From: an uncultured Prevotellaceae bacterium | Lineage (GTDB): Bacteria; Bacteroidota; Bacteroidia; Bacteroidales; Muribaculaceae | NCBI GenBank assembly: GCA_937904375.1 | Contig: CALDIG010000066.1 | Coordinates: 1 to 26,062, forward strand | Direction: 5' to 3' | DNA: 26,062 nt | Program-made: the position numbers and the translations under genes | In this document: positions 1-7,882 of the stretch, in pieces | Layout of the letters: each line of letters starts with the position of its first letter | Numbering within the stretch: the first letter of the stretch is position 1 | The notes under the pieces: generated by a model | Seen by the model: the letters and a program-made list of their open reading frames with translations, nothing else | What the model was told of the DNA's origin: nothing | Databases searched by the model: none

Positions 1-1
1 G

Positions 2-808
2 AAGATAGACCCCAAATCCCTGGGGGTGGGGCAGTACCAGCACGACGTGGACCAGACGCTGCTGAAGGACAGGCTCGACGAGACGGTGGAGAGTTGTGTC
101 AACAGCGTGGGCGTGAACCTCAACACCGCCAGCAAGGAGCTGCTCACATACGTGTCGGGACTTGGTCCCACTTTGGCTCAGAACATCGTGAACTACCGTG
201 CCGAGAATGGCGATTTCCATTCGCGTGATGAGTTGCTCAAAGTTCCGAAACTCGGTCCCAAGACCTTCACTCAGGCGGCGGGCTTCCTGCGAGTGCCCGA
301 GAGCGACAACCCCCTCGACAACAGCGCTGTGCACCCCGAGCGTTACGCCCTTGTGACAAAGATGGCTCGCGACTGCAACTGCACTGTAGCAGAGCTTATC
401 AAGGACAAAGAGAAACGCAACCTCATTGACATCAAGCGATACGTCTCGCACGACGTGGGCGAGTTGACGTTGATTGACATCATGAAAGAGCTGGAGAAGC
501 CGGGCCGCGACCCACGCAGCGAGGTCAAAGCGATGGAGTTTGACGAGAGCGTACACGAAATCACCGACCTCAAGCCGGGAATGGAACTGCCGGGAATTAT
601 CACCAACATCACCCAGTTTGGGGCTTTTGTGGATATCGGCGTTCACAAAGAAGGTTTGGTGCATGTGTCCCAACTCAGCGATAAGCGAGTAGAGAGTCCT
701 GCCAAGGCAGTAAAACTGAACCAGCACGTGAGAGTGCGCGTGGAGAGCATTGACCTCGAGCGCAAGCGCATTGCCCTGTCAATGAAAGGCGTGCAGCAGC
801 CAAGATGA
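2..808 (+). CDS. tex: Tex-family RNA-binding transcriptional accessory protein, C-terminal part
   Basis: The gene is cut by the left window edge. The frame is open from base 2 and gives 268 residues before TGA; the GTG at 26 is an internal valine (context KIDPKSLGVGQYQHDVDQ), not a start. Tex proteins are nucleic-acid-binding factors of roughly 700-800 residues with a YqgF-like nuclease fold, helix-hairpin-helix (HhH) motifs and a C-terminal S1 domain. Here one sees the end of the YqgF/HhH core (GVGQYQHDVDQ), the HhH pair (NLNTASKELLTYVSGLGPTL, then LLKVPKLGPKTFTQAAGFLR) and a terminal S1 domain over about the last 75 residues (GIITNITQFGAFVDIGVHKE, GLVHVSQLSD). The C-terminus looks complete. 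Identification is secure from motif order; the N-terminal two thirds lie outside the window. Confidence 0.95.
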   Translation, partial: KIDPKSLGVGQYQHDVDQTLLKDRLDETVESCVNSVGVNLNTASKELLTYVSGLGPTLAQNIVNYRAENGDFHSRDELLKVPKLGPKTFTQAAGFLRVPESDNPLDNSAVHPERYALVTKMARDCNCTVAELIKDKEKRNLIDIKRYVSHDVGELTLIDIMKELEKPGRDPRSEVKAMEFDESVHEITDLKPGMELPGIITNITQFGAFVDIGVHKEGLVHVSQLSDKRVESPAKAVKLNQHVRVRVESIDLERKRIALSMKGVQQPR

Positions 809-1013
809 CAAGAGAATGCGCTTCGCGCGATTAGAGATTAGTTGCGCTTTGGCGCGATTAGCTATTAGTGAGAGCAGTCCGCTCCCTGATAATCCATAAC
901 TTTTTTCGAAAAAAAAGTATTTTTCTTTTTTTCATTAAAAAATAATCACTACCTTTATAGCAAATTTCTAATTAACACTAGTTTTTTTCTAAATCATAAA
1001 AACCAATATCATC
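809..1013. other. Intergenic region between tex and the HTH gene
   Basis: About 205 bases. The first part carries short direct repeats (GCGCGATTAG twice, and TTAGAGATTAG / TTAGCTATTAG) of the kind seen in several other gaps of this window. The second half, from about 900, is very AT-rich and holds the promoter of the next gene. No RNA gene is recognised. Confidence 0.5.
926..957 (+). promoter_or_regulatory. Probable promoter of the small HTH gene
   Basis: A Bacteroidota-type -7 box TACCTTTA (950-957; consensus TAnnTTTG) lies about 20 bases after a T-rich -33 region (926-931). It is 56 bases ahead of the ATG and sits in an AT-rich stretch. The -33 box is weak, so this is a moderate call. Confidence 0.4.
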
Positions 1014-1280
1014 ATGCCAAAGACCATTACTTTCAATGAGCTTCGCCGCATCAAGGCTAGCCTGCCCGAAGGCTCTACCCACGAGATTGCCGAGAAATTG
1101 AACCTTAGTGTTCAAACAGTGAGAAACTACTTTGGCGGGTCAAACTATGACTTCGGCATACACATGGGAGTCCACGTTGAGCCAGGCCCCGACGGAGGCA
1201 TCGTTGTTCTCGACGACCCCACTATCCTCGACATGGCACTCGACATCCTCGACAAGCAAAAGCTCAAAGAACAAGTCTAG
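1014..1280 (+). CDS. Small helix-turn-helix DNA-binding protein
   Basis: 88 residues. Residues 22-43 (HEIAEKLNLSVQTVRNYFGG) form a convincing helix-turn-helix: they resemble the 'start-up by context' type HTH in which an IAEKLNLS first helix is followed by a recognition helix VQTVRNYF. The remainder (GIHMGVHVEPGPDGGIVVLD) looks like a short beta segment, followed by a charged helix at the C-terminus (LDMALDILDKQKLKEQ). Small proteins of this design are common in Bacteroidales and are usually annotated only as DNA-binding protein. It is monocistronic, with its own promoter and a strong terminator 25 bases after the stop. The target is unknown. The ATG fits the promoter and the conserved start of the HTH domain. 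Confidence 0.8.
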   Translation: MPKTITFNELRRIKASLPEGSTHEIAEKLNLSVQTVRNYFGGSNYDFGIHMGVHVEPGPDGGIVVLDDPTILDMALDILDKQKLKEQV

Positions 1281-1304
1281 ACAACTGGAACTGCCAGTAA
1301 AACG

Positions 1305-1346
1305 ACATGGAATCCCCACCCACAAGTGAAGATTCCATGTTTTTTG
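1305..1346 (+). terminator. Rho-independent terminator of the HTH gene
   Basis: Perfect 10-base arms ACATGGAATC (1305-1314) and GATTCCATGT (1331-1340) with a 16-base loop are followed by a run of T. It starts 25 bases after the stop codon of the HTH gene. Confidence 0.8.
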
Positions 1347-1430
1347 TTTTAGCTAACTAGCAAACGAGGCAAGTGTATATCGTTTTTAGGGGATCGGTCA
1401 CTCTAAACACTAAACTCTAACCTCTAAACT
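1347..1430. repeat. Partial copy of the intergenic composite repeat plus inverted heptads
   Basis: TTTTAGCTAACTAGC is followed by a 22-base stretch (1363-1384, AACGAGGCAAGTGT and on) that is identical to 13253-13274 upstream of prmC. Next come four heptads of the form CTCTAAA / CACTAAA (1401-1428). These are the reverse complement of the TTTAGAG / TTTAGTG heptads at 2172-2227, so the PAP2 gene between them is flanked by inverted heptad arrays. Confidence 0.7.
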
Positions 1431-1448
1431 GTGCGGAGCACATTTCGA

Positions 1449-2165
1449 TTATCGTTTGAAAAGCCCTAATATATTGTAAATAAATTCGTTGTTATCGATA
1501 AATAGTGTCATGATTAGTGCTAATAAAGCAAGGAGAACGACGTTGACCAATAGCGCATAAATCATTTGCTTTGTCTCGCCTGGAGTGAATGAGATGTCAA
1601 ACCAGAGAGGGTATTTCTTTTTCGTTTGTTTAATGAGATAATATACCAGTGCCGCTGTGGCGACTCCAAGAATCGCTCCGCACACGATATCTCCTGGGTA
1701 ATGCACGCCCAGGTAGATGCGGCTGTAGCACATGAGCGAGGCCCATGCTATCATAAACCATGTGAAGGTGCGGTTTTTGAACAGGAAGGCGAGGAACATC
1801 GCTATTCCAAAGCAGTTGGCGGCGTGGCTTGAGACGAAGCCGAATTTTCCGCCATTGTAACCGTTCACGAGGTGTACGGTTGCTTGCAGGTCGGGGTTGC
1901 GTGACGGCCGTAGTCTTGCCACCGCTGGCTTGATGATGCTTGCAGACACCTGGTCGGCGATAAGAATCACCACTGCCACCGCCAGCAATACCGCCAGCAT
2001 TTTTCGCCATCCTTTTTTCTTATATATCATCAAGAGCAGCATCAGTATCATCGGCAGCCAAGTGGCTACTACCGTAACCAGCGCCATGAAGTTGTCGAAA
2101 TATAGCGCGTGCCAACCGTTGATGGTGGTGAAAATGCTCGCGTCAAATTGCTGTAGAGCTTCCAT
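1449..2165 (-). CDS. PAP2-family membrane phosphatase
   Basis: 238 residues with five or six hydrophobic segments. The three PAP2 phosphatase signatures are complete: KPAVARLRP (K79-x6-R86-P87), SSH at 112-114, and SRIYLGVHYPGD with R149, H155 and D159. The histidines are the nucleophile and acid/base residues in this family. Members dephosphorylate lipid pyrophosphates such as undecaprenyl pyrophosphate, phosphatidylglycerol phosphate or lipid A, with the active site on the periplasmic face; the substrate here cannot be told from sequence. It lies 102 bases after batE on the same strand and could be read through from that operon, but the gap is filled with a heptad array. The start ATG gives a standard family N-terminus. 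Confidence 0.9.
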   Translation of the reverse strand: MEALQQFDASIFTTINGWHALYFDNFMALVTVVATWLPMILMLLLMIYKKKGWRKMLAVLLAVAVVILIADQVSASIIKPAVARLRPSRNPDLQATVHLVNGYNGGKFGFVSSHAANCFGIAMFLAFLFKNRTFTWFMIAWASLMCYSRIYLGVHYPGDIVCGAILGVATAALVYYLIKQTKKKYPLWFDISFTPGETKQMIYALLVNVVLLALLALIMTLFIDNNEFIYNILGLFKR

Positions 2166-2171
2166 AATGAG

Positions 2172-2227
2172 GTTAGAGTTTAGTGTTTAGTGTTTAGAGT
2201 TTAGTGTTTAGTGTTTAGTGTTTAATC
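2172..2227. repeat. Heptad tandem array (TTTAGTG/TTTAGAG)
   Basis: Eight consecutive 7-base units: GTTAGAG, TTTAGTG, TTTAGTG, TTTAGAG, TTTAGTG, TTTAGTG, TTTAGTG, TTTAATC. It lies between batE and the PAP2 gene, directly before the PAP2 start codon on that gene's upstream side. Related heptads occur at 1401-1428 (inverted), 9883-9910, 21032-21052 and 21483-21503. Confidence 0.85.
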
Positions 2228-2267
2228 TCGTCACTATATTACATTTACTATAAACTATAAACTATTA

Positions 2268-3035
2268 CTATATTCTCTCTAAATCGGTTTTTTTCATCCA
2301 GCCGGTTTTGTTGTTGGTCTCTATCATGTACCACACGCTGCCACTGGAGTTTCTGTTGTCGATAGAGTCCACAATTTCCACTTTTGTGCCGCTAGGGAGC
2401 TTGAACTCCTCTTTGTCACCATTGCGAGGCGACTTGTTGGCTGGAGCCTTGTCAGTCATCACTATGGCGTAGATTGTCTTGGTGGTGTGATGATACATAT
2501 AATAGGTGCTTGCTAGTGCCAGCAACACCATAATTCCCAGCACTATAGCACCGAAAAACCCCATCTTTTGCATTACTACAGAGCCGGCGATGCGGTAGCA
2601 GGCTATGCTGGCGAGCATGAGCACGAAGAGCACTAAGGAAATCAGTGCCCAGCTGTTGCTCGAGAGGTGACTTACCCATCCCGAGAGTTTGTTAGAGAAG
2701 TAGTTCGAGCCGGTGGTCTCGTTAATTTTAGCCTTCTCGTTTACAAACTTGAGGTTGAAGCGTGCGTCGCTGTACCCTGGGTCGAGCTTGAGTGCCCGTT
2801 CATAGTTGAGAATAGCATGAGCGCGGTCGTTAAGACGATAATAGGCGTTGCCAAGATTATACCGCAGTTTAGGGGCCTCTCCATCGCGCAAAGCTCGCTC
2901 ATACATCTCTACAGATTTCTTAAACTGCTTTTGCTCGTAAGCTTTGTTGCCCTGTTCAATGTAGTCGATGCCACTTGCCATTGCGGCCATTGCCACGAGC
3001 ATTAGCGACAGGAATATGATTAGTCGATGTTTCAT
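2268..3035 (-). CDS. batE: BatE: TPR and SH3-like membrane protein of the aerotolerance operon
   Basis: 255 residues. Layout: signal peptide (1-20), TPR repeats at about 24-100 (YIEQGNKAYEQKQFKKSVEM and LRYNLGNAYYRLNDRAHAIL), two membrane helices at about 130-150 and 160-181, then a C-terminal SH3-like domain at about 187-255 (ending GWMKKTDLERI). This is the standard BatE design. It is the last bat gene, and its ATG overlaps the batD stop by four bases (ATGA), indicating translational coupling. In Bacteroides the Bat proteins are tied to aerotolerance and envelope integrity; BatE presumably gives a periplasmic TPR/SH3 docking surface. The exact molecular role is unknown. Confidence 0.92.
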   Translation of the reverse strand: MKHRLIIFLSLMLVAMAAMASGIDYIEQGNKAYEQKQFKKSVEMYERALRDGEAPKLRYNLGNAYYRLNDRAHAILNYERALKLDPGYSDARFNLKFVNEKAKINETTGSNYFSNKLSGWVSHLSSNSWALISLVLFVLMLASIACYRIAGSVVMQKMGFFGAIVLGIMVLLALASTYYMYHHTTKTIYAIVMTDKAPANKSPRNGDKEEFKLPSGTKVEIVDSIDNRNSSGSVWYMIETNNKTGWMKKTDLERI

Positions 3036-4861
3036 TTGGTGGGAGTATTACTGCGTTTTGTTTTTTCTAGTTGGTCGATAAGCTGTGCGCACTTGTCATA
3101 GACAGCAGGCATATCGCCGTCGTCGAGCGAGGGGGCATATTGCGCAAACTCGCAGTTCTCGAGCATAGCGAGAGTGTCGTCGATGTGCTGTTGTGGGAAG
3201 CCGAATTGCTCCATTTCAGTGGCAATGTTGTCCTTGCTAAGTTCTGAGACGGGGATGGTGAGCTTGTCGCTGAGGTAGCCCCACAGGGCGGTGAGCGTCT
3301 CGGTGTAGAACCCATTGCTGTCGTGATTGTTGAGGCACTCTTGAGCTTTCTTGAGCCGTCGCTGCGCCACTTTGCTGGCACGACGCGTGCGCATGAGTGA
3401 GGTGTTGGCATGGGTCTTCTCTATCTTGCGATAGACCGCTAAACCGGCAAGCGTGAGCAGTGCGGTAGCGGCGAAGATGAGCCAGTACCACCACTTGGTG
3501 ATGAAGAAGCTTTGGTTTTTGTTCAGCGTTATCTTGTCGGTATTGATAGGATGTATGTCCATGTCGCGCAGGTCGGAGGGCTTCCCTTCGCCTTTCTCGA
3601 CGTTTAGTTTGCTGCCATTGACCTTTATGCTGTCGTATTGCTCGGTTGAGGTGTTGAAAAAGACAAAATAGGTGTCGGGGATTTCAAAGTCCCCAACGTG
3701 CTGCGGAATGAATGGATATTCAAAAGTCACATTTCCGCTCATGTTGTCGCCGTCGGGGCTTAAGTCAATGCTGCTCTGGGTGTCGTAGGTTTCAAACTCC
3801 TTAGGCATCGCCACAACAGGGTTCTGGATATACTTGAGGTTGCCGGTGCCACTCACGGTGATGCTGTAGGTGGCTGGGGAGAAGGTTTTTATGTTGCGTG
3901 GCTCGACCTTCGATGTGGCAGAGAACTCTCCCACGGCACCGCTGAAGTTGGCTGGTTTGGGCTCTGGCAGAGGCTTGATGTTGACACTTGCCGTGTTGCT
4001 CTTCACCTGAATGTCGATGGGCGTGGGTTGGGAAATCTGTCCCATGGGAGTGCTATATACGTCATATTGCACAAGTTGTGCATCGTAGTTTCCCGAGGAG
4101 ATTGTGAGTTTCCCCGACTGCTGCGGGTAGAGGATGCACTTCTTGAGCACGGCGGTGTAGTATTGTTTGCCGTTGACGGTCTCGACCTGTGGCATGCTGT
4201 TATCTACCGGCAGTTCTTCGATAAGGAAGCCGTTGAATGTGGGTTGCAGAGTGCAATGGAACTTCGACACACTATATCGTGTGAAAAGCTTGATGAGGCA
4301 CACTACTGCTTGTTGCTCATAGACAACATCCTTTGACAGCGTGATTTTCACGAAGAAGTCGTTGGCTTCCACGTTATTGCCGGCGGTTTGATTCATTGGG
4401 TCGGTATAGTCGGGACCGCTGCTGGGGTAAGACGGCTGTGGTGTCGACGGATATTGTGGCGACGAGTTGCTGTTGCCACTCGATGGTACTATTTCGATAG
4501 TGGTGGCTCGCGTGCTGAGCCGCTTGCCGTCGGCAGTGATGCTGGCGGGAGCCAAAGTGTACTTGCCTGGTGTCTCAGCCTCGTAGAGCATTGTGAACAC
4601 TTGCGAATAGCTGGTTGTGGTCTTGCCATTGACCGAGGTCATGCTCATGCTGGTAGATATTGATGGACCGTAGAGGAGGTTGGCGCCGTCGAGGTGCGGA
4701 AAAGAGGGATTGCTGCCCTCGGCTCCATCAAGTACATATTCTATCCTGAATTTTCCACCTGCCTCTACTCTTGACGGTGCTTGCACTCGAAACGTGACAG
4801 CACTTGCCACAAGCGTCGTCAACAGTAAAGCCAGTGAAATTATGTGTCGTTTATTAATCAT
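3032..4861 (-). CDS. batD: BatD: large periplasmic/membrane protein of the aerotolerance operon
   Basis: 609 residues. A signal peptide (1-21, cleavage near VASA) is followed by about 430 residues of beta-rich periplasmic domain beginning VTFRVQAPSRVEAGGKFRIE, the typical BatD start. It contains a low-complexity proline/serine linker at about residues 130-155. One membrane helix lies at about 458-477 (WYWLIFAATALLTLAGLAVY). A basic stretch and a helical C-terminal cytoplasmic domain follow (YTETLTALWGYLSDKLTIPV). The last domain resembles the cytoplasmic domain of the 335-residue protein encoded upstream of batA. Stop and batE start overlap (ATGA). batC lies 45 bases upstream. Length and topology fit the family. 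Confidence 0.92.
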   Translation of the reverse strand: MINKRHIISLALLLTTLVASAVTFRVQAPSRVEAGGKFRIEYVLDGAEGSNPSFPHLDGANLLYGPSISTSMSMTSVNGKTTTSYSQVFTMLYEAETPGKYTLAPASITADGKRLSTRATTIEIVPSSGNSNSSPQYPSTPQPSYPSSGPDYTDPMNQTAGNNVEANDFFVKITLSKDVVYEQQAVVCLIKLFTRYSVSKFHCTLQPTFNGFLIEELPVDNSMPQVETVNGKQYYTAVLKKCILYPQQSGKLTISSGNYDAQLVQYDVYSTPMGQISQPTPIDIQVKSNTASVNIKPLPEPKPANFSGAVGEFSATSKVEPRNIKTFSPATYSITVSGTGNLKYIQNPVVAMPKEFETYDTQSSIDLSPDGDNMSGNVTFEYPFIPQHVGDFEIPDTYFVFFNTSTEQYDSIKVNGSKLNVEKGEGKPSDLRDMDIHPINTDKITLNKNQSFFITKWWYWLIFAATALLTLAGLAVYRKIEKTHANTSLMRTRRASKVAQRRLKKAQECLNNHDSNGFYTETLTALWGYLSDKLTIPVSELSKDNIATEMEQFGFPQQHIDDTLAMLENCEFAQYAPSLDDGDMPAVYDKCAQLIDQLEKTKRSNTPTK

Positions 4862-4906
4862 TGCAAAGTGTTGAGTTTGTCTATATTGTTGTATGGAAGT
4901 GGGTTA

Positions 4907-5794
4907 TCACCATTTATTCCGTGTTGACTGCCGCTCACGTTGTTCTTGGGTTCGATTAGCCTTGTAAATCTTTCCTTGCACAGCATCTTCCTTGTCTTGT
5001 GCTGCCTTTAGTATCTGTTGAATGTTTCGTTCATCAAGGTTGCTACCATTTTCTTGCTGGCTGGAAGACTGTTGCTTTTTCTCTGCATTTTTTTCTTGCC
5101 CTTTGTCTTGGTTCTGTTTTTGGTTGCCTTGGTTTTGATTATCTTGTCCAGAACCGTTATCTTGCTTCTGTTTATTCTGGTCTTTGTTCTGCTCGTCTTG
5201 CCCTGACCCCGAGTCTTGGTTTTGCTTATCCTTGTCTTGGTTTTCTTGATTTTGTTTGTCCTCTTTTTGTTGTTTTTGTTGTTCTTGCAGCTTTAATTGA
5301 GCCATTCTCAAGTTGTATCGTGTGTCGTCATCGCCGGGGTTGTGGCGTAGCGACAGCTTGTAAGTAGTGATGGCTTCATTAAAATCACCGCTCTCATAGT
5401 TTAGATTTCCCAAGTTATGGTAAGCCATTGCGATGAGCGTGGAGTCTTTTGTCAAGCCTGGCACTCTTTGTAGATAGTTGAAGGCGCTGTCCATCATCTC
5501 TTTTTTCACAGAGTCATTGTCGGTTGACTTAAATTGCTTGATAAGTGCTACAGCCTGATTATAATAGGCCGTTGCCGAATTGGGATTTTTGTGTGTCGCT
5601 TTTTTGTACTTTATCTCAGCATCGCGGTAGTTTCCCTCTTCAAAAAGTTTGTTGCCGTCTTTAATGAGCTGTCGCTCTTCTTTGTTCTCGATGACCGGGG
5701 TGTACTTGTCTTTCTTTCCACATCCAGGTAGCAGGCACATCAGTGTGCTTGCTACTGTGGTGATAATCAATGGAATGATGATATTATTCTTCAT
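4907..5794 (-). CDS. batC: BatC: TPR lipoprotein with a Q/N/K-rich tail
   Basis: 295 residues. The N-terminus is hydrophobic and carries a lipobox-like LLPGC with Cys25, suggesting a lipoprotein. TPR units span about 40-165 (LFEEGNYRDAEIKYKKA, HNLGNLNYESGDFNEAITTY). Residues about 170-250 are an extreme low-complexity tract of Gln, Asn, Lys, Asp and Gly/Ser (QNQDSGSGQD, KQKQDNGSGQDNQNQGNQ), followed by a short conserved helix (LDERNIQQILKAAQDKED) typical of BatC. The gene overlaps the batB stop by 11 bases. BatC and BatE are thought to support the vWA proteins BatA and BatB. The tail length is likely to vary between strains because the DNA there is repetitive. Confidence 0.92.
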   Translation of the reverse strand: MKNNIIIPLIITTVASTLMCLLPGCGKKDKYTPVIENKEERQLIKDGNKLFEEGNYRDAEIKYKKATHKNPNSATAYYNQAVALIKQFKSTDNDSVKKEMMDSAFNYLQRVPGLTKDSTLIAMAYHNLGNLNYESGDFNEAITTYKLSLRHNPGDDDTRYNLRMAQLKLQEQQKQQKEDKQNQENQDKDKQNQDSGSGQDEQNKDQNKQKQDNGSGQDNQNQGNQKQNQDKGQEKNAEKKQQSSSQQENGSNLDERNIQQILKAAQDKEDAVQGKIYKANRTQEQRERQSTRNKW

Positions 5795-6839
5795 TGTTGT
5801 TTTTTGCTTTACGTTCGAAGAAGCTCTTCTTGGCGAGCCACTTGTTTTTATTGTTTAGCAGTAGCACGCTGGCGATGAGCAGTGCAAGAGCAATCCAAGC
5901 GAAAATGGGGAATTGTTCCCCTTCACGGCTGTAGGTGAATTGCGACTTGTTGTTAGCCGCGAGTTTCTTTAGTGACTCGTCGAGGACTTTCACGGCATCG
6001 GTGGCATCGCCCTTGACCATAATTCCTCCTCCCGCCTTGGCGATTTCTTTGGCTTGGTTTTCGTTGAAACTGGTCATGGCTATCTCGCCATAGTCATCGA
6101 GCATCCATCCTTGTCCGTCATCGGTTGGGATGGGTACATCATGCCCGCCAATGCCTATCACATTGACTTGTATGTCTTTCTTATGTGCATTTTCGGCGGC
6201 TTCCTTGGCATCACCCTCAAAGTTCTCGGCATCGGTGATGAGAATTATTGTCCGCGACACTTTCTCGTCTTGCGAGAAGGAGTGCATCGCTAAGTTGATG
6301 GCGGCAGTGATATTAGTGCCCTGAAGTGGTATTATATCGGTGCTGATGTTGTTAAGAAACATTTTAGCGCTGGTGCCGTCGATGGTCATAGGCATCTGCA
6401 TCAAAGCTTTTCCGGCAAAGACCACAAGTCCCACTTTGTCGTTTTGCAAGCGGTCGATAAGTTTTTCCATCACCATTTTAGAGCGTTGCAGTCGCGAGAT
6501 GCCGCTCTTGCTCGACGTGCTGCTGGCGTTCATCGAGTTTGACACATCCATGGCAATTACCACCTCAATGCCATTGACCTGCCCTTGCACTTTCTCCATA
6601 GCCCCTGCCCGTGGACGCGCCAGCATCACAATCACCGTTGCCAGCAGCAGCAGGATGATGACCAGCCTCACCACGGGTTTGCGGCTAGAGATGTCGGGCA
6701 TGAGTTCTTGCAGCAACTCCTCCTTGCCAAACTTTGCCAACTTGCGCCTTCTTGCCCACCTGTCGAGCATGAACATTCCCACAACAGCCGGTAGCATGAA
6801 GAGCAGGTAAAGATACTCAGGATTTGCGAAACTGAACAT
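5784..6839 (-). CDS. batB: BatB: membrane-anchored von Willebrand factor A protein
   Basis: 351 residues from the ATG at 6839, chosen because MFSFANPEYLYLLFMLPAVV is the normal BatB N-terminus. The frame runs on to 6914, but those 25 extra codons overlap the batA 3' end and resemble no family start. Two N-terminal membrane helices (about 8-26 and 56-75) precede a vWA domain with MIDAS residues DVSNS (98-102), a threonine near 175 (GTNIT) and ITDAENFEG (201-209). A C-terminal membrane helix lies near 315-335. A vWA domain with an intact MIDAS binds a divalent metal and partner proteins on the periplasmic side. batA ends 32 bases upstream; the batC start overlaps this gene by 11 bases. Confidence 0.93.
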   Translation of the reverse strand: MFSFANPEYLYLLFMLPAVVGMFMLDRWARRRKLAKFGKEELLQELMPDISSRKPVVRLVIILLLLATVIVMLARPRAGAMEKVQGQVNGIEVVIAMDVSNSMNASSTSSKSGISRLQRSKMVMEKLIDRLQNDKVGLVVFAGKALMQMPMTIDGTSAKMFLNNISTDIIPLQGTNITAAINLAMHSFSQDEKVSRTIILITDAENFEGDAKEAAENAHKKDIQVNVIGIGGHDVPIPTDDGQGWMLDDYGEIAMTSFNENQAKEIAKAGGGIMVKGDATDAVKVLDESLKKLAANNKSQFTYSREGEQFPIFAWIALALLIASVLLLNNKNKWLAKKSFFERKAKNNNEE

Positions 6840-6871
6840 TATTATAGTTGTTTTTTTGTGTTGTAAGAAAA

Positions 6872-7882
6872 TTATGGAATAGTCCTTAGAACCGCATATC
6901 TGATGATTGCGCATATAGTGAGGATGATGAGCAATGCCAGTGCCCAGGGCTGGTAGGCGTCGTCAATGTTGCTGTGACGATCTACAGAGATGTGTGACTT
7001 CTCGAGTTTGTTGATTTCGGCGAAGATGTTCTTCAGTACGTTTTTGCTGGTTGCTCTGAAGTATTTGCCTCCTGTGATTCGGGCAATCTCTTTAAGTGTG
7101 CCCTCGTCAATTTCCACTTTCATATTCTCATAGCCCACAATATTGCCTGAGAAATCTATCATGGGAAATGGAGCTGTGCCTTCGGTGCCAACGCCAATGG
7201 TGTATATTTTTATGCCTTTACTGCGAGCTGTTTCGGCGGCAGTTAAAGGTGATGCTGTGCCAGTGTTGTTGCTGCCGTCGGTGAGCAGGATTATGCTTTT
7301 TGACTTGGCAGTACCCTTTAGAAGGCGATTGGTGGCAGTGGAGATGCCATCGCCCACGGCAGTGCCATCTTCAAGGGCGAAGTTCATGCATATCGCAAGG
7401 TCGTTGATGCTGTTGACAAGGATAGGATTGTCGGTGGTCATGGGCACTAACGTGAATGCCTCTCCGGCAAATACCACAAGACCGATATTGTCGCTGGTGC
7501 GTTCGCTCACAAAGTCACTAGCCACTTCCTTGGCGGCACCTAAGCGGTCGGGAGTGAAGTCCTTGGCGAGCATACTTGTGCTCACGTCGATGGCAAGGAT
7601 GATGTCGGTGCCGTCAACGTTGTTCTGCGACCAAGTGTTGCTGGAGAGCGGTCGGCACAATATCACCACCAGGCATGCCAGTGCCAGCATCTTGAGGGCA
7701 AACAGCAGGTGCCGCATCCACACTTTCCAGCTTGTGCCAATATTGCTGAATGCGCTCGTGGTGGGGAGTTTCAGGGTGGGGTCGCTCTTGCTGCTCTTGA
7801 GCACATACCACACCGTGAGAGGGATAATCAGCAGCAACAGCCACAGCAACTTGGGGTGCAAAAACTGCAAATTTCCTATCAT
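6872..7882 (-). CDS. batA: BatA: membrane-anchored von Willebrand factor A protein
   Basis: 336 residues. Two N-terminal membrane helices (about 10-28 and 58-77) are followed by a vWA domain with a full MIDAS: DVSTS (99-103), GTAVGD around 173-178, and LLTDGSNNTG (199-208). A C-terminal helix lies at about 312-330 (WALALLIILTICAIIRYAVL). BatA and BatB are homologous and probably form a heteromeric complex in the cytoplasmic membrane with the other Bat proteins. The start ATG overlaps the stop of the upstream gene by four bases, so translation is probably coupled. All key residues are present and the length is normal. Confidence 0.93.
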   Translation of the reverse strand: MIGNLQFLHPKLLWLLLLIIPLTVWYVLKSSKSDPTLKLPTTSAFSNIGTSWKVWMRHLLFALKMLALACLVVILCRPLSSNTWSQNNVDGTDIILAIDVSTSMLAKDFTPDRLGAAKEVASDFVSERTSDNIGLVVFAGEAFTLVPMTTDNPILVNSINDLAICMNFALEDGTAVGDGISTATNRLLKGTAKSKSIILLTDGSNNTGTASPLTAAETARSKGIKIYTIGVGTEGTAPFPMIDFSGNIVGYENMKVEIDEGTLKEIARITGGKYFRATSKNVLKNIFAEINKLEKSHISVDRHSNIDDAYQPWALALLIILTICAIIRYAVLRTIP

